A stretch of DNA of 64,000 bases from contig OY754332.1 of NCBI GenBank assembly GCA_963573305.1, positions 51,993,559 through 52,057,558 on the forward strand, read 5' to 3'. Each line of letters starts with the position of its first letter. Position 1 is the first letter of the stretch. The notes beneath the pieces were generated by a model. It was not told where the DNA came from. It saw only the letters and a program-made list of their open reading frames with translations, and searched no databases. Made by a program: the position numbers and the translations under genes. This document shows, one piece after another, positions 1-12,632 of this stretch. This DNA comes from Pyrrhosoma nymphula (lineage: Eukaryota; Arthropoda; Insecta; Odonata; Coenagrionidae).

Positions 1-2723
1 TATTATCACCTGTGCTAAATTTGTTCACTGTCTTCAAGAGTCTTTAAAGAGATGGCATTGCAACGAATGGTCACCAGATAGCGGTGCAAGAAATGGGTCT
101 TCCTAAGCAAGTCTATGGCTCAGTTAATGATATTCTCGTTCTTAGGACGGCAGCTCTTTGGTTCCTGTGTCACGTTAACGTTCCGTGTTCGCATGTGATG
201 TTAATCAATATGAATATGGGATATTGATCAATGGCTTACGTGGTCTTATAATGGCTTACAATGGCCCTGGCTCCCATCTTAACGCGAAGTGGAGGACGCG
301 TTGGGGTCAAGATAAAAGAGTCCATCGGATGGGACTATAAGCCGTGTGACCCCTAGGTATCAGAGTAGGCTAATGCCGGCCCCGGGTTTCCCCTCCACTC
401 TTCGTGGACAAAGGCGCAACTCACGCCGGATATCGCATAAAAAGAAATCTAAAGTAAACTAATATTTTTATTTTAAATTTTTGTTTTTGTAGTTTTTTCG
501 TTTTGTTTTTTCGTTCATCCTCAAATGATACTTTTTGTCTGAGAGGAATAATAATTTTGAGAGAATAATAATTTGTTATTAATTTATTACCTATTTATTG
601 ATTTTTATTTTTAATATTTATCTAATTATTACTCATTAAAGTTATTAATTATTATTATTATTGCCTGAGAGGAATAATAATTGGCCTCAGAGGAAAAATG
701 AATAATCACAGGAATTTTTTTAAAGACGCGTTAAGTATACACGGTGAAAAAGGCCGCGTGCGAGCTACCGCGTTGTTCTCGCTATGAGAGTCCTCCCGGG
801 TTAAATTGATACGCTCATGATTTCTATTTTCTGTTTTTTTTTCGTTGTTTAATATTTCTACTCGAAATTTAATCCAAGAAGTGAGCAATTGAAAAGTAAA
901 TTTCTATCAAGGAATAATATTGAATTTTCATTATAGTCAAAGGAATTTTGACTCTAATGCATGCATTGAGTTAATCCAGGTGACTGTCGACAGGGAGAAT
1001 TTATATCCCGAAAGCACGTGTGTTGTGCTATGTCACGTGTTTACGAGTAACTCACGCCGGATATCGCATTAAAAATAATCAAAAATTTTGCTTTTTTATA
1101 ATTTTTTTCTTTTTTTTCGTTCATCCTTAGATTTTAGATTTTGCCTAATAGAAATCATCAAAGGAATTTAAAAAAAAAGCCTTTCGTTTTCTTTTAACTA
1201 TCGTTCTCACGTGGATAATCTCGCTTCGGTGAATGCATCCAAACCTTCCAAGGTCAGCCTACAATTCGGAAACCTTCTGTGGAGTTCATATTGAAGCGCT
1301 AATACTTGGTTATATTTTCCCTTAAGACGCCTCAACACGAAATAACAGGAATAGCAGACAATGTTTTTCCGGACGTTCAACATAGTTTGCTAGAGCCAAA
1401 GTACTACGGTAGAAGCGATCACAGGAATAAGATAAAGGAACTAGACTGCAGAACCAATGGGTTTAAAATGTCACTTTTTCCAGGTACAATTAGAAATAAT
1501 AATAGTTGCGACATATTAACCGTATGAAACTCCCACCCTCACTAGGTAGAGTAGAATTTTCACTTGTGTTTAATAAAATAGCATCATTACTAACACTTCA
1601 CCCCGCTTGATAAGTATAGCATTATTTTGTTTTCAGCATGAAGTAGTATCTCGTAGCAGTCATAAATTAATAGTATTAGTGAAATTAACCTCTAGCAGGG
1701 TATTTCCTGGAATTTCTGAATTGGTTTTTGGGGTCTCCTGAGTAGGCGTGCGTTATCTGCGAACCCTTTACCCATGCCTCACTCATTACTTGCTTCTGGG
1801 ACTTTCTTACTCACTGAAATCGGCCCGGAATGCTGCTCCCTGCTCTTTGGATAGGAATCTTCCATTTCATTTTTGTAATTTTTAATGGCTTAGGCGTGTT
1901 TCAATTCATTTTTATATTTTTATTTAATTTTATTATCCTTATTGAATATATAACATAATAACCCAGTTTTGTTTCGTAAAATTCACGTTATTTGATTTAT
2001 CTACACAAATAATTAATTAACTAACATAACTTATTCATCAAAACGAACAGCTAATTGAAATGAACGTTAAAAACTAACTACCTACATACGTAAAATGTAA
2101 CAAAAGGATGTTACAAAGTATGAAAGGTATGAAATATTATTGATATTACCGCGATTGAATAAAAATTATCATACGAAATGTAAACAAATGAACACAACTA
2201 AGCGATGTGAAAACAAATTTAATCAATGCGAGCTATAATTTATAATAAAAACTGTACTCACTAAGTTATAAAGTTGACTAATTAACCCATTTACCGATAA
2301 AATTAAACTAAATAAAAACAAAATTAATTAACTTGGTATCCTGAGAACGAAACTACTACATTCCTGCCCATTACTGCCTATACAACTATTAACGTCAGTA
2401 TAAACCTAAATCACTTAGACAGCAATGCTCCTAACAATAGACTAACAAAAAATATTACCCCTTAAATTAGCTCTAACTAGGAGGTTACCCGCGATTAATC
2501 ACTTAACACCTTCGACAATCACCACACCACAAAAACTGAAGACAAAATGGCGACGCGCGGAGCTTAAAATCAACGTTGAACCATTATTTCATAGGTTAAC
2601 TTCCTCCGGACTAAAGCTTCCGGGGCTAAGGTCGATCAGCGCTCAGACGACGCTATGAATATGAGTTCAACGACATTGCCGGTCTAACTTACTTAAACCT
2701 GCCGTAGGAGTAGTCTAACGTAA
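1..2723. other. AT-rich stretch without recognised genes
   Basis: No coding exon or RNA gene was recognised. A 20-bp identical segment (ACTCACGCCGGATATCGCAT) occurs at 419-438 and 1050-1069, each followed by related T-rich sequence and a TCGTTCATCCT motif, so the two regions are probably copies of one dispersed repeat. 450-700 and 1880-2350 are strongly AT-rich. Confidence 0.5.
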
Positions 2724-2731
2724 CTATGAAT

Positions 2732-3171
2732 CAGGGGCGGATTAAGGGAGGGGGGGCGGGGGGGATGGCCATTCCCCCCCCCCGTAATTCCCAGGAAAAT
2801 AGAAAAGATGGTAATCATTAAGGTGGTTCTCCAATGGAAGTTTTTATTTGGCCAGCTCAATATACAATTTTTAAATATAATTGGAATGTGGTGTAAAACC
2901 CGGGAGACCTGCTTCTTCACAAGAATGGCATTCTTTACATCGTTTGTAAACGTTTTTCAAATTTGATTGGAGAGCTTTACTCAATAATTTATCACATCTA
3001 CTTTATAATATAGCCACACCAAAACTACGTACCAAGCGCTTCATTTCTTTTAACTTTCCGAGAGAGGTCCGCCCGGACCCCCGTTTCGTTGACAGGTATT
3101 GCATACCCCCCATACGCCGCGGAAAATAGTGAACCGCCCCCCCCCCAAACAACGACCTTAATCCGCCCCTG
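2732..3171. mobile_element. hAT-type MITE (440 bp) with 8-bp target duplication
   Basis: Terminal inverted repeats CAGGGGCGGATTAAG (from 2732) and CTTAATCCGCCCCTG (ending 3171) flank 440 bp with no transposase. The 8-bp direct repeats CTATGAAT at 2724-2731 and 3172-3179 are perfect. CAG-type ends plus an 8-bp duplication are the hallmarks of the hAT superfamily. Subterminal runs of G or C lie at both ends. A smaller relative is at 30774-30920. Confidence 0.85.
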
Positions 3172-3186
3172 CTATGAATACGGCCG

Positions 3187-3240
3187 TAGGAGTTTAACTC
3201 ATCATCTCTCCGAACTCAGCGACGGTCTGTCGCAGTTTAT
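3187..3240. repeat. 54-bp direct repeat, copy 1
   Basis: Fifty-four bases starting TAGGAGTTTAACTCATC are identical to 4727-4780. Similarity continues imperfectly downstream (TGAAC...ACGCAATGC). Both copies are in the same orientation, 1540 bp apart. The source family is unknown. Confidence 0.8.
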
Positions 3241-4726
3241 AGATGAACGCAATGCCTCCATTTTTCCCTTGATCCATATCTACCTTCACCTTTTTTCTTT
3301 TTCTTTTGGCGATTCCCGATGATGATATCAGACTTTCAGCACTCATAATGAGTGAAAGTCACCGAGGGAATAAAGAAAAAGGACATCCTTGTCTCCTCAA
3401 TCCAGAAAAAAACCAGGCGAAGTTTTCTCATCCCTATTCCTTTTTTCCCACTGAACTATAACTATCATGGGTGAACGGTAAGAATCAGTCAAAATCTTGA
3501 CCGATACTGTGGAAAAGATTTGGAGGGAAAGAACTGAAGAAGACTTCAATACAGGAAAACACGGTCCAGAAGTATTCGAAATTGGGTTTATTATAGCTTT
3601 AAATGAAATTACCTCGAAAAATATTCCAAGAACACTATTTCTGTCAAACATAAAAGGACGATTCCAGCATATTATGACTGTTTAATCCGTGAACTAGGGA
3701 CGTCAGGGTTGGTAAGGGGTTATTCTGAAAAATCAGTAATTCACATTGCGGAGTATGGAATTGGAAGGTAGAAAGCGATACGACTGAAATCCCCATGTTT
3801 TTTTCAATGTGATTTACTTGTAAGTAAAATGCCGATTTTAGGACATACATCAATAATTTCGGGAGCATAAGGTATGTAAAATTATCTTCTGGGTGGTAAT
3901 AACTGATTGATTTGAAACGGATTTAGTTGAATGAGAAAATAATATAAAGCATTAGTATATAATTAGCATAAGAAGAAAGCGGAATCAAAAACATCCTTCA
4001 AAAATCGCGACGATGCACGCAAAGGGGCGAGCGATGCTCGCGAGACTGCGTATCAAATCGCTAATTAAAATCACAGGTCCCGCTGAACGCTCGTTGCAAT
4101 ATCCGTAAAACCCTAACATGCTGGGATTCTCTGACTATATTATAGTTAAAATAAAAGTGTCGGCTTCGACACAAATAATAAGATTGATTCTCAGAGTGAT
4201 TCCTTTCTTCATTCCTTCCATGATGATGAGCCATTTAAGGCTCTCAAGTCTTCCATATCAGCGTAATACTATTTACTCTTACTCATGAACATTTTGCACG
4301 CGAACAAATAAATTGATTACTAATTTACTCATCGCTACCCCGTTACAGTTATTTTTTGGCTCTCTACCTACTATAATTTAGCATTTAACAAATATGAGAT
4401 GATCGATTTTTGTCATCACTGAGTCTACTTCGTGGGTGGGTACCAGAAGTTAAGTTCACTATATTTCATGATAAAAATAATGAACACAGTTGTGATGCAC
4501 ACATATGGCACTTCAAACTTAGCGCCATGCAGATTATTTTGCTTGCGGATTTGCGATTTCCCGCTGCCAGAGGCCTGCATATGGACAGAGAGCTCGCTCA
4601 TGCACACAGCACATGACATCATGGCAAGGAGGCATGACTCGAGCATACTAACTCGATGATTATTTTTGGTTCCTTACTGCGAAGCGCCTGAGAAACCCGC
4701 CCCATTTTACTTTCACATAAAGAAAC

Positions 4727-4780
4727 TAGGAGTTTAACTCATCATCTCTCCGAACTCAGCGACGGTCTGTCGCAGTTTAT
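4727..4780. repeat. 54-bp direct repeat, copy 2
   Basis: Identical to 3187-3240. In this copy the downstream similarity is interrupted by about 20 extra bases before ACGCAATGC. Confidence 0.8.
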
Positions 4781-7700
4781 GGGTGAACTCATTCACCAAA
4801 GAGCAACGCAATGCAACTCCTAATGAAACGAATGTCAGGGAATATTTTTAACACATGGCGAAGAACTGGGAGAAAGGCCCCAGGATATGAATTTCCCTTA
4901 CCATATCTAGGTTTATTGTATAACAAGGAGCGTAATGCTTATTAAAGGTATTCATGCATTTACATTTCCGATGTCGACAACTTTCGAAGAAAAAGAAAGC
5001 TAACGAATAGAACTCGGAAGTTAACTATAATGTTTACCAGAGTTTACTACAACAATGACAGCCAACAGATGTTCTCGGTACAAGCATATTAGCAGCTCCT
5101 CAAGACATTCCGTCGTAGATTACGAACGCAATCGGTGAGTGTTTATTGATATAGATTATTTTAGGAACTGCAGAGTCGATAAGAAGACGCAGGGAAATTT
5201 GTACTCTGGAATCCACATGGAGGAGGGAAGGAGGTAGAGGACTGTATAATATGATGAATAAGAATTCGTAGTGAAAGACAGAAATTAATATTTGAACTGC
5301 AGGCGAGTGATTCCGAAACCGTTACTCGAAGGCGCAGACAAGGTAACTATTTAAACGTCGGAAATTGGGGACAAAAAATATCTTTACTTTTAATACTCAA
5401 ACTGACTTGATGTTTAAAAGCATATGATTACATGCGACCTGCTATATAACCTGCGACCTTCGTGCCTTCGGATTCAGTTTATTCATCCTAAGGATCTTGT
5501 TTTTCCACGATAGATACCACTATTTACTACACTCCTGTCAGGAGTCATGCAGGAGTCAGGAGTCATGCAGGAGTCAGGAGTCATGCAGGAGGAGTCAGGG
5601 AGGCAGCTAGCGCGGAGGTAGAGAATTTTGATAGTTACTTTCAAGATGATCTGTTCTCGCTAGGAAATAAAGGATATTTTGTCCAATGGTTCTTAATTTC
5701 CGAATGCTTGACGCTTGATATATATGAAGCACGGTGTCATTGATTGAAATACATCACCATTTTACGCCGAAATGCCTTATTGAAAATTACTTTGATAACT
5801 CGAGTGAGGGCTCTACCTTTCGTCATTAGAAATAGTTTATCATTAATTTCTACCACAATATTGTTCGACCATTCAACATACACCCTTCTCATTGCAAAGA
5901 AAAATGGTAACATAATGTCCAAAAGTGTATTTATCGGATCAAAAAACTAATTGTTTATCAATTAGCTGCATAAAATACGAGAAGCGTTGTAGACTGCAGG
6001 GACACGGCCTCGAAACTAGACCAGGTGATTTTTTTACGAATTGTTTTTACGAACGCCGTCAATTTCCCGTCCCTACCATTTTCGTTGATTCTCAGTTGTC
6101 TCACGAAATATTTTGCTTCAATTGACCCTGGAATTTGTTCTTTTCCAGCATTTAAATATTTTTTTTAAACCCACCCTGTTAAAATCAAGTGTGACTTTTT
6201 ACACCCCATTGGTCCATACCTTGCGGCCCTTTCCATTCCTTCACGTATTAACGTGAAATGTTCCCCAACTGTCACATACCTTTCAAGTCTCTATCAGTCA
6301 GGTGGATCCAACATAAATTTTAACTTTACTACTTGGACGAAAGAGGCGCTGCAGATTTTGCCCACAGACTTTTACAGATGATTGTACCTGAGAGAGTTTT
6401 AGTTTTTGAGTCTAATTTTCCTAGATTTTCCGATGAAGACTAGTTGAGGGTTGACCCTTTTTTATCAAGATATAAGGAAATACAAAATAATAATTACGAC
6501 TGGGGCCATATAAAACTTTTGAGCAATACGCAGAAAGAGTGCTAGAAGGATCTTTCGAGTAACGCGAAGAAAGTGGGCTAAGTGCTGGAAGACACTAATG
6601 AGCATTGCGCAGAAATTGAGCTGGCAGGCAATTTCGTGCAATGAGCGCTACCAAGACTCAAAGGTGAGCTGTACACAAAGGCTGCAGCAGAGTCTAGCAC
6701 AGTGTGTGTGGAGGGAGGTTTGTGCTGAAAGAGTCGCGACCTTAAATTTTAAATTCTACGCCCGTGGTTGCGACTGACCAAATAGACTCCCATACCTCAC
6801 AGCTCAATTTGCTGAGTCGCTCTTTTGAGCTGACTCGCTCGCACAATTCCCAGCCCTAACCTTGGAGCCTTGTATATTTTTAAGGTGTTTATCCTCATAT
6901 CGGTAATTGAACTGCATAGTCTGTTAGCAGTGCCGCCCCTAGGGTAGTGCGACAGGTGCCGCTGCATTGGGTCCCGCACCTATGGGGGGCCGCGCCGAGC
7001 CGGGGCTTGCCTTTTTCAGTAGGCGCGGGGAAACCCGCGTCCGCGTGTAAGGCTCAGCTGTGCCCGATCCCGACGATCTTATACAACTGTACTTTTTGGA
7101 TATTTTCCTCACCGTCTAAAAGAAGCCAAATGGAGTGGCTCCGCGCTTACTGAATGGGACTCGGCACTTTTTAAGTTTTTAATGGGAATCGTAACGTAGA
7201 AGCATATTGCATACCACAACAGATTTCACAAAAGTAAGGTTTGCTAGAAAATGGAAAGTCAATGAAAATGAACGTCATGATGGCGTAAAAGAAATTTCTC
7301 CAGAAGATAACTTCTTCTGGATAACTAATTTAAGTTCTTTTATCCACTTGTAGACCAACCTATTACATCATTCAAAGAAAGTTTGGAGCAGTTTCAGACA
7401 TAATGTAATTTTTTTTGGCATAAAAAATTGAAATCTTTAAATGACATTGAACTGCTGAGTAACTGAAAACTTTTGAGAAAATGTTAACCTTCAGTGGTTC
7501 TAGAGACATTCATGGGAAGGAGCTATTTTATAAGTTAGTTAACCTAATCCCTCTCAAAGCAGTGAAACACTCTTTGTTCACCCTCAGCAGTTTTTCACGA
7601 AGCGCACAGCTTTCCTTTGTATTATATTTATTTTTCGAATCAGATTACTATATACTATACAGACTAATTATTGTTTTACTTATCCTGAACAAAATTTGGT

Positions 7701-7962
7701 TGAAATTTAGCTTCTTCTCGTAACTTGTATCCTAATCAGTTCCTGTAACAGTGTTCTTTTCTTTCTTTACAAATAAAATAACATATTTCTCAGTGTTTCT
7801 TCTCTCTTTCACAAAAAAAGACTGTAACTGTAATTAATGCAAAAAAGAAAAGTTTTATAAGAAAAAGAGTAAACATCTCAGTACATTTGAGTAATGCGGA
7901 TTGCCTACCTGACCCTGTGTAGCCAAATAAGGCAATGGCAGCATTTAAGCCTAAATCTAACA
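4781..7962. other. Intergenic stretch without recognised genes
   Basis: No coding exon recognised. Short GGAGTCATGCAGGAGTCA tandem units lie at about 5536-5600. At about 6931-7040 there is a GC-rich segment beginning CAGTGCCGCCCCTAGGG, resembling one end of a hAT-like element, but no matching other end was found. The remainder is AT-rich with nothing I can name. Confidence 0.45.
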
Positions 7963-8849
7963 CATAGTTGGGAAAGTTACAGAAACATAACTGATTAAAG
8001 TTAATATATGTAAAAAGTAACTCGTTGAAGTTAAAAGTTACTTTTCTGAAAGAGTAACTGATTAAAATTAAAGTTTTTAAAAACTAACTTTTACGTTAAA
8101 AGTTACTTTTTCAGTTACTTTTAAGAAGTAACTTTTAAAAGCTATTTTTCGCAATTGGGATAAAATAAATACAAACTTCAAATTCAAGAAAAATTTCTTT
8201 ACCTTTTACTTTAGCGTGGTTTCGTATTTTATCGTCTGGGAGTGCGTTCCGAAATTTTTTCCGTCACTCCACTCAACCCCGCAGACGACGGGATGTCGCC
8301 GAGTAAGTTATGCGTAAACCTGCGCATTTTACAGATACGTTCCTTTGAATGAACCCGTCCCCCTCGTTACCCGTCATAGGTTTTTTGGTAACCTCCTTTC
8401 CCGTGTTTAACTATATAGTATTGATGACACGACGTCGCCGAGTAAGGCACTCGTACCCTCGCGGACATGGTCTTCGAGTGGTCTCGTGTTTTCTCGTCTG
8501 AGGGCGCGTTTCTTAACATTGGCGGTCACTCCACTCAACCCCACTTTTATTTGGATGTATGTGTCTGGGCCTATCCATTGCATTTTTGCACAAGTATCCA
8601 GCTATATTGCATTCTTAGATACCGTTTAATTTTCCCTTTTGTCTGTTGGGCAAGCTTTGCGCCCAAATTCGAACAGGTCGACATTCGCCAAAAATGAACG
8701 AAAAAAATTAATTGAAGTTAGTTTTGTATCAGTTAATGTATAATTTTAACGAGTTAAAGTTAAAAGTTAACTCTTCTAAAAGGTAACGGTTAAGTTAAAT
8801 AGTTAACTACATTTTTAACGATTAATTTTAATCGTTAATCCCAACAGTG
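7963..8849. mobile_element. Putative non-autonomous DNA element with GTTAAAGTTA subterminal repeats
   Basis: The ends read CATAGTTGGGAAAGTTAC (left) and GTTAATCCCAACAGTG (right), a weak inverted pair sharing GTTGGGA. Both flanks are filled with short AGTTAAAAGTTAC-like subterminal repeats (7980-8150 and 8705-8840). The core contains a roughly 265-bp direct duplication (about 8212-8290 against 8476-8545, sharing CACTCCACTCAACCCC). No transposase and no convincing target duplication were seen, so the superfamily is uncertain, hAT-like at best. Confidence 0.5.
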
Positions 8850-9094
8850 GTTTAAAATACCTAAATAGAGGAACAAAAAAAACTTGCAAAAGAGTGAATA
8901 AAAAAATTTAAAACATAAGCGGGGGTCAAAATGAGCTTCGCCGTCGGTAACCGTATACGAAAAAGTCCGCGGTTCTAGGTTTAAGGGAATCAGATGGATT
9001 TCATCAGATTTTTAACTAGGTACCTACTGTATATCTTCGAGTCGGTATATGTCGCGTACATGTCGAAATCTTCTTTTCAGCCCAAATATCGACG

Positions 9095-9530
9095 CCGTGA
9101 CTCGAGTATAACTCGAGATAAAAAAACCGTTCATCTCCTAATTTCGTGGTAAAAAAAAGCGAACCATTTAAGGCTTATGGATGAATATTGAAACAAAGAG
9201 CGATAAAAACAATTATCGATAGCATCTTTCGCAGCTACAAAATTAATTGTGTAGACATCTACAGCGCGTCATTTGACGCGATTGTCAGCGTTGTTGCGAG
9301 ATGAGGCAGTTTCGTAAATGTCATCGTCCTGATTGAGTTAATCATCATCATCATCTTCGGCTCCACCCGTAGCGTTGGATAACGCACCAGTGGTGTTGAG
9401 ACCACGACGATTGATAGCGCTGTAGGAAAAGCGATAGGTTGGTGACGAGAGATGTGAAGTACACCGGCGGAGTAAGTTGTTACCAAGAAATGAAGTATTA
9501 ATATACCGCAGTGTAATTTTGTGAACGACC
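9095..9530. repeat. Dispersed repeat X, copy 1 (piggyBac empty site)
   Basis: This stretch is diverged but colinear with about 48100-48173 plus 51248-51350 plus 51626-51890. Shared landmarks are TTTCGTG(G/A)TAAAAAA, ATATTGAAACAAAGAGC, GTGTAGA(C/T)(A/G)TCTACAG and the block before the ATGAAGT segment. It carries an uninterrupted TTAA at 9168-9171 exactly where copy 2 has a piggyBac insertion. No coding function was recognised. Confidence 0.65.
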
Positions 9531-9954
9531 AGTTACCCTTTCTGGCGAAGAAAATAAAGCGGACTGAGATGAAAAGGAGAAGATACTCGTGGGTCTTCGG
9601 AATTTTTCGCAGAACGAGCTCCGAGAAGCAGCAGGTATTTGACACATACGAAGATTCACTGTCGGCAAGTTACCCTTGGATCATATATTTATGAAAATGT
9701 TAATATCTGACAGGAAGAGAAAAATATTTCCAAACATTCGGGCCACATAATAAAAGATATAAAATGGGATTAATGAAGATAGTGGTGAGTCTTGACAGAC
9801 TCGGTGGGACATAACTTGGGATGGGAATAAACTTGGTACAAAGACATCAATTTTCACTCAATACATAGGTATATTTAAAAAAATCAATTGAATATCTGAA
9901 ATTCAATTGAATTTCCAAAAATTCAATTGAGCCCTATTGAAAATACCCCATTGG

Positions 9955-10440
9955 TTTCCAATAGGAATTATGTAAATTCCTATAGGAATTACAATTTCCT
10001 ACAGGAAAGATGAAGCTTCTTATAGGAACAATAAATTTCCAATAGGTACAAGAAAGTTTCCTATAGGAACGAGAAATTTTCCTATAGGAATGATAAATTT
10101 TCCTACAGGACGAATATTTTCCTATAGGAACGAGAAATTTCCTATAGGAACGAGAAATTTTCCTATAGGAATGAGAAATTTTCCTATAGGACGAATATTT
10201 TCCTATAGGAACGAGAAATTTTCCTATAGGACGTATATTTTCCTATAGGAACGAGAAATTTCCTATAAGAAAGAGAAATTTTCCTATAGGGATGAGAAAT
10301 TTTCCTATAGCACGAATATTTTCCTATAGGAATGAGAAATAACCCTATAGTTATGAGAAATTTTCCTATAGCATGAATATTTGGTAATGGAAAAATGTTA
10401 TAATTAGCAATATTTCTAAAGCACAAATATTTACTATAGG
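9955..10440. repeat. Minisatellite built on CCTATAGG palindromes
   Basis: About twenty tandem units of roughly 17-22 bp with consensus near TTTTCCTATAGGAACGAGAA. Each unit contains the self-complementary octamer CCTATAGG. Units are best preserved at 10060-10300 and decay at both ends (ACAGG, ATAGC, ATAGTT variants). Open frames through it are repeat-derived and not genes. Confidence 0.85.
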
Positions 10441-10726
10441 TAAAAGAATGTTTCCCATTGTGAAAAATTCTAATTAATTCGAAATTAAAAAAGAAAACAT
10501 TTCATTTTATTAATGGCTCTGCATTCTCACAAATATAATGCATACATCACCATGCATGACAAGTTTTTACAATATTTCATTTATAATTAAAACATTTGTC
10601 AATAAAAAATTTTTATGAAAAAGTAAGAAATTCATTAAAAAATGGTTCATCGGTATGGAACTCACATAGTAGGTTCCGTTGCCAAGTTCCATACCAATTC
10701 CAGTGTAACGCAAACTATATCTGGCG

Positions 10727-11635
10727 TAAATGAAAATGACTGGCAATTTTCCACAAGAATATATTTTAAAAAACGACCGGTTTCGGTGTACAACACCATC
10801 ATCAGGTGAAATCATATCTCATACATCGGTATATATACCAAATTGCTATGAGGGGAGGAAAAAGATGAGAGGGGGTGGGGTTGGGAAGAGCAAGGATTGG
10901 GAGTTGAGAGGAGGGTGAGAGGTGGGGGGGGAAGGTTGTTAAAGGGTAAAACCCGTATGGTAGTGATCTGGGGAAGTCACAGGTCGTTAAGAGACACAGG
11001 ACATCCACCCAAGAGTCCCGTTGATGTCCGCTGTGCTCCTAAGAATGGAAGGGTGGAACCTCGCATGCTGGCGGTCTGGGTGAGGCCCCGGTCATTATGA
11101 ATCCTCGGAATTCCAGAGTGGAGGGGGAGGGTGGACCAGGCGTTGGCATCAATCGGAGTGACGGAGACTTCGGGTTAAGGAGGATTGGCTCCTTGGGGTT
11201 CCTGTTGTATTCTCCAAAAGTATCCAGAGGGCATGGGCTTGGAGGTAATAGGGGGGGGGAGGGAAAGGGGGAGTGTTCGGTCCGAAGATGACGACCCCAG
11301 GTACTCGTTGAGACAGGAAAGGGTCGAGCGGTAAAGTCTGTCACGTAGCAACCCCGTAGTAGGCTAAGAGGATGGGTCTTACACAATGGTTGATGAGGGG
11401 GTGGAAAAGAGGAAGGGATGTTCATGCAGAGAGCAATTATGTGATTTTAGGAGAGAGAAACACAAGGGAATCGGTCGTGGGGGGGGGGGGGTTTCAGTGA
11501 CTATGGTTGCGGCAGTCCTTCTAACGAGTGTGCACTTCGTGGGAAGGTTATGGAGAGGAGAGGAGAGGGGAGGGGTACGAAAGGAATTGAACATCGTTGA
11601 GAAGATTCTGCTTCCAGTTCCTTCTTTGGATAATT
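10727..11635. repeat. Left inverted arm of the Penelope-like element
   Basis: The 909-bp arm pairs with 12633-13534 in inverted orientation. Homology ends at TAAATGAAAATGACTGG on the outer side and at GGATAATT on the inner side. G-rich runs differ slightly in length between arms; otherwise only scattered differences were seen. The C-terminal codons of the GIY-YIG reading frame and the 3' untranslated part lie in this arm. Confidence 0.9.
10759..10821 (-). ncRNA. Hammerhead-type ribozyme motif, left arm of Penelope-like element
   Basis: The inverted copy of the right-arm motif. On the minus strand CTGATGA is at 10805-10799, GAAA at 10784-10781, ACCGGT at 10781-10776 and C17 at 10775. All core bases match the right arm. 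This copy lies 3' of, and in the same orientation as, the RT/GIY-YIG frame. Confidence 0.7.
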
Positions 11636-12627
11636 TCAACCTGCTCCATGGCGTCCAATTTCTTTCCTTTATCCAAAGTGTGGAGCACGTTGGAATTAAA
11701 ATCACTAGAGTGTTTCGCGTCCATAAGATGCTTCGCGAATATCGAAGTTTCGTTTCCGGAGACATAGCACTTTTTGTGTTCACTGATACGGGTGGAAAAA
11801 TTCCTCCCTGTCTGCCCAATGTAGGTGGCTCCACAATCGCTTTTGATTTCATATACACCACACTTTTTGGAATCTTCTATGGGGTCTTTATTAGCACCGA
11901 GGACTTTGTGTAGGTTTGTGGGGGTGTAGAATGACACTTTGAACTTGTCTTTCGGGAACTTGTTGGCTATTCTGTAAGATGTTTGGTTGTGGAAGGGAAT
12001 TTTGCACAACTTTCTCTCCGTAGCACTGGGGCCTGGTAAGAGGGACGTGTTTAATTTTTCGGCCTGTTTTTTCAGCTTTTTGCGGAGTAATGTCTCAATT
12101 GTGTCAGTACTATAACCATTCTTCTGGGCGATGTATTTAATTATAATAAGTTCACGTTCAAAGTTTTGTTTTGAAACGGGGATGCTGATTAGCCTATGGA
12201 TCATACAATTAAAACTGGCTAGTTTGTGGGCTATGGGATGGCTTGAATCGGAAGGAATAACTTGATCCGTGTAGGTAGGTTTTCGGAAAATTGAGAATTT
12301 GTGTTTATTCTCACTGATCTCAATTGTGAGATCCAGGGAATTAATTTTGCTATTCACACCGAGTTCCATAGTAAAATCTATTGATTGATGGAAGGAGTTT
12401 ATGAATTGGAAAAATTGTTACAATTGACTTTCACTTCCAGTCCAACAACACAGAACATCGTCTACATATCTAAACCAGTAGTGTACATTTTTAGAAAATT
12501 TTTGATCACTGAGAATCTTGTGCTCTAACGCATCCATAAATATTTCAGCGAGGAGTGGGGATAGGGGTGATCCCATAGCCAATCCATCCTTTTGTTTATA
12601 AAAGATCCCATGGAATAAATTATCCAA
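11548..12627 (-). pseudogene. Penelope-like reverse transcriptase (C-terminal half) with GIY-YIG endonuclease
   Basis: Read on the minus strand from 12627. The first part has the RT motifs KQKDGLAMGSPLSPLLAEIF and FRYVDDVLCCW with the catalytic YVDD. The same frame continues past one in-frame TAA (about 12418-12420) through a thumb-like region (HKFSIFRKPTYTDQ) to a GIY-YIG domain: GVYEIKSDCGATYIGQTGR, then ISEHKK. RT followed by GIY-YIG is diagnostic of Penelope-like elements. The N-terminal fingers are absent because the inverted arm begins at 12633. No frameshift was seen, only the one stop. Full-length family members encode roughly 700-800 residues; about 360 codons remain here. Confidence 0.9.
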
Positions 12628-12632
12628 TTAAG

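Noticed and set aside
6930..7150. hAT-like end CAGTGCCGCCCCTAGGG and GC-rich body
   Set aside because: No matching terminal repeat or 8-bp duplication on the right side; could be a truncated copy but not supportable.
9259..9645. 128-codon frame on the minus strand
   Set aside because: Lies in dispersed repeat X; its relative at 51.58-51.84 kb does not preserve the frame.
11386..11913. Long plus-strand frame of 175 codons across the Penelope element
   Set aside because: It is the complement of the GIY-YIG coding region and arm; the minus-strand frame carries the recognisable motifs.
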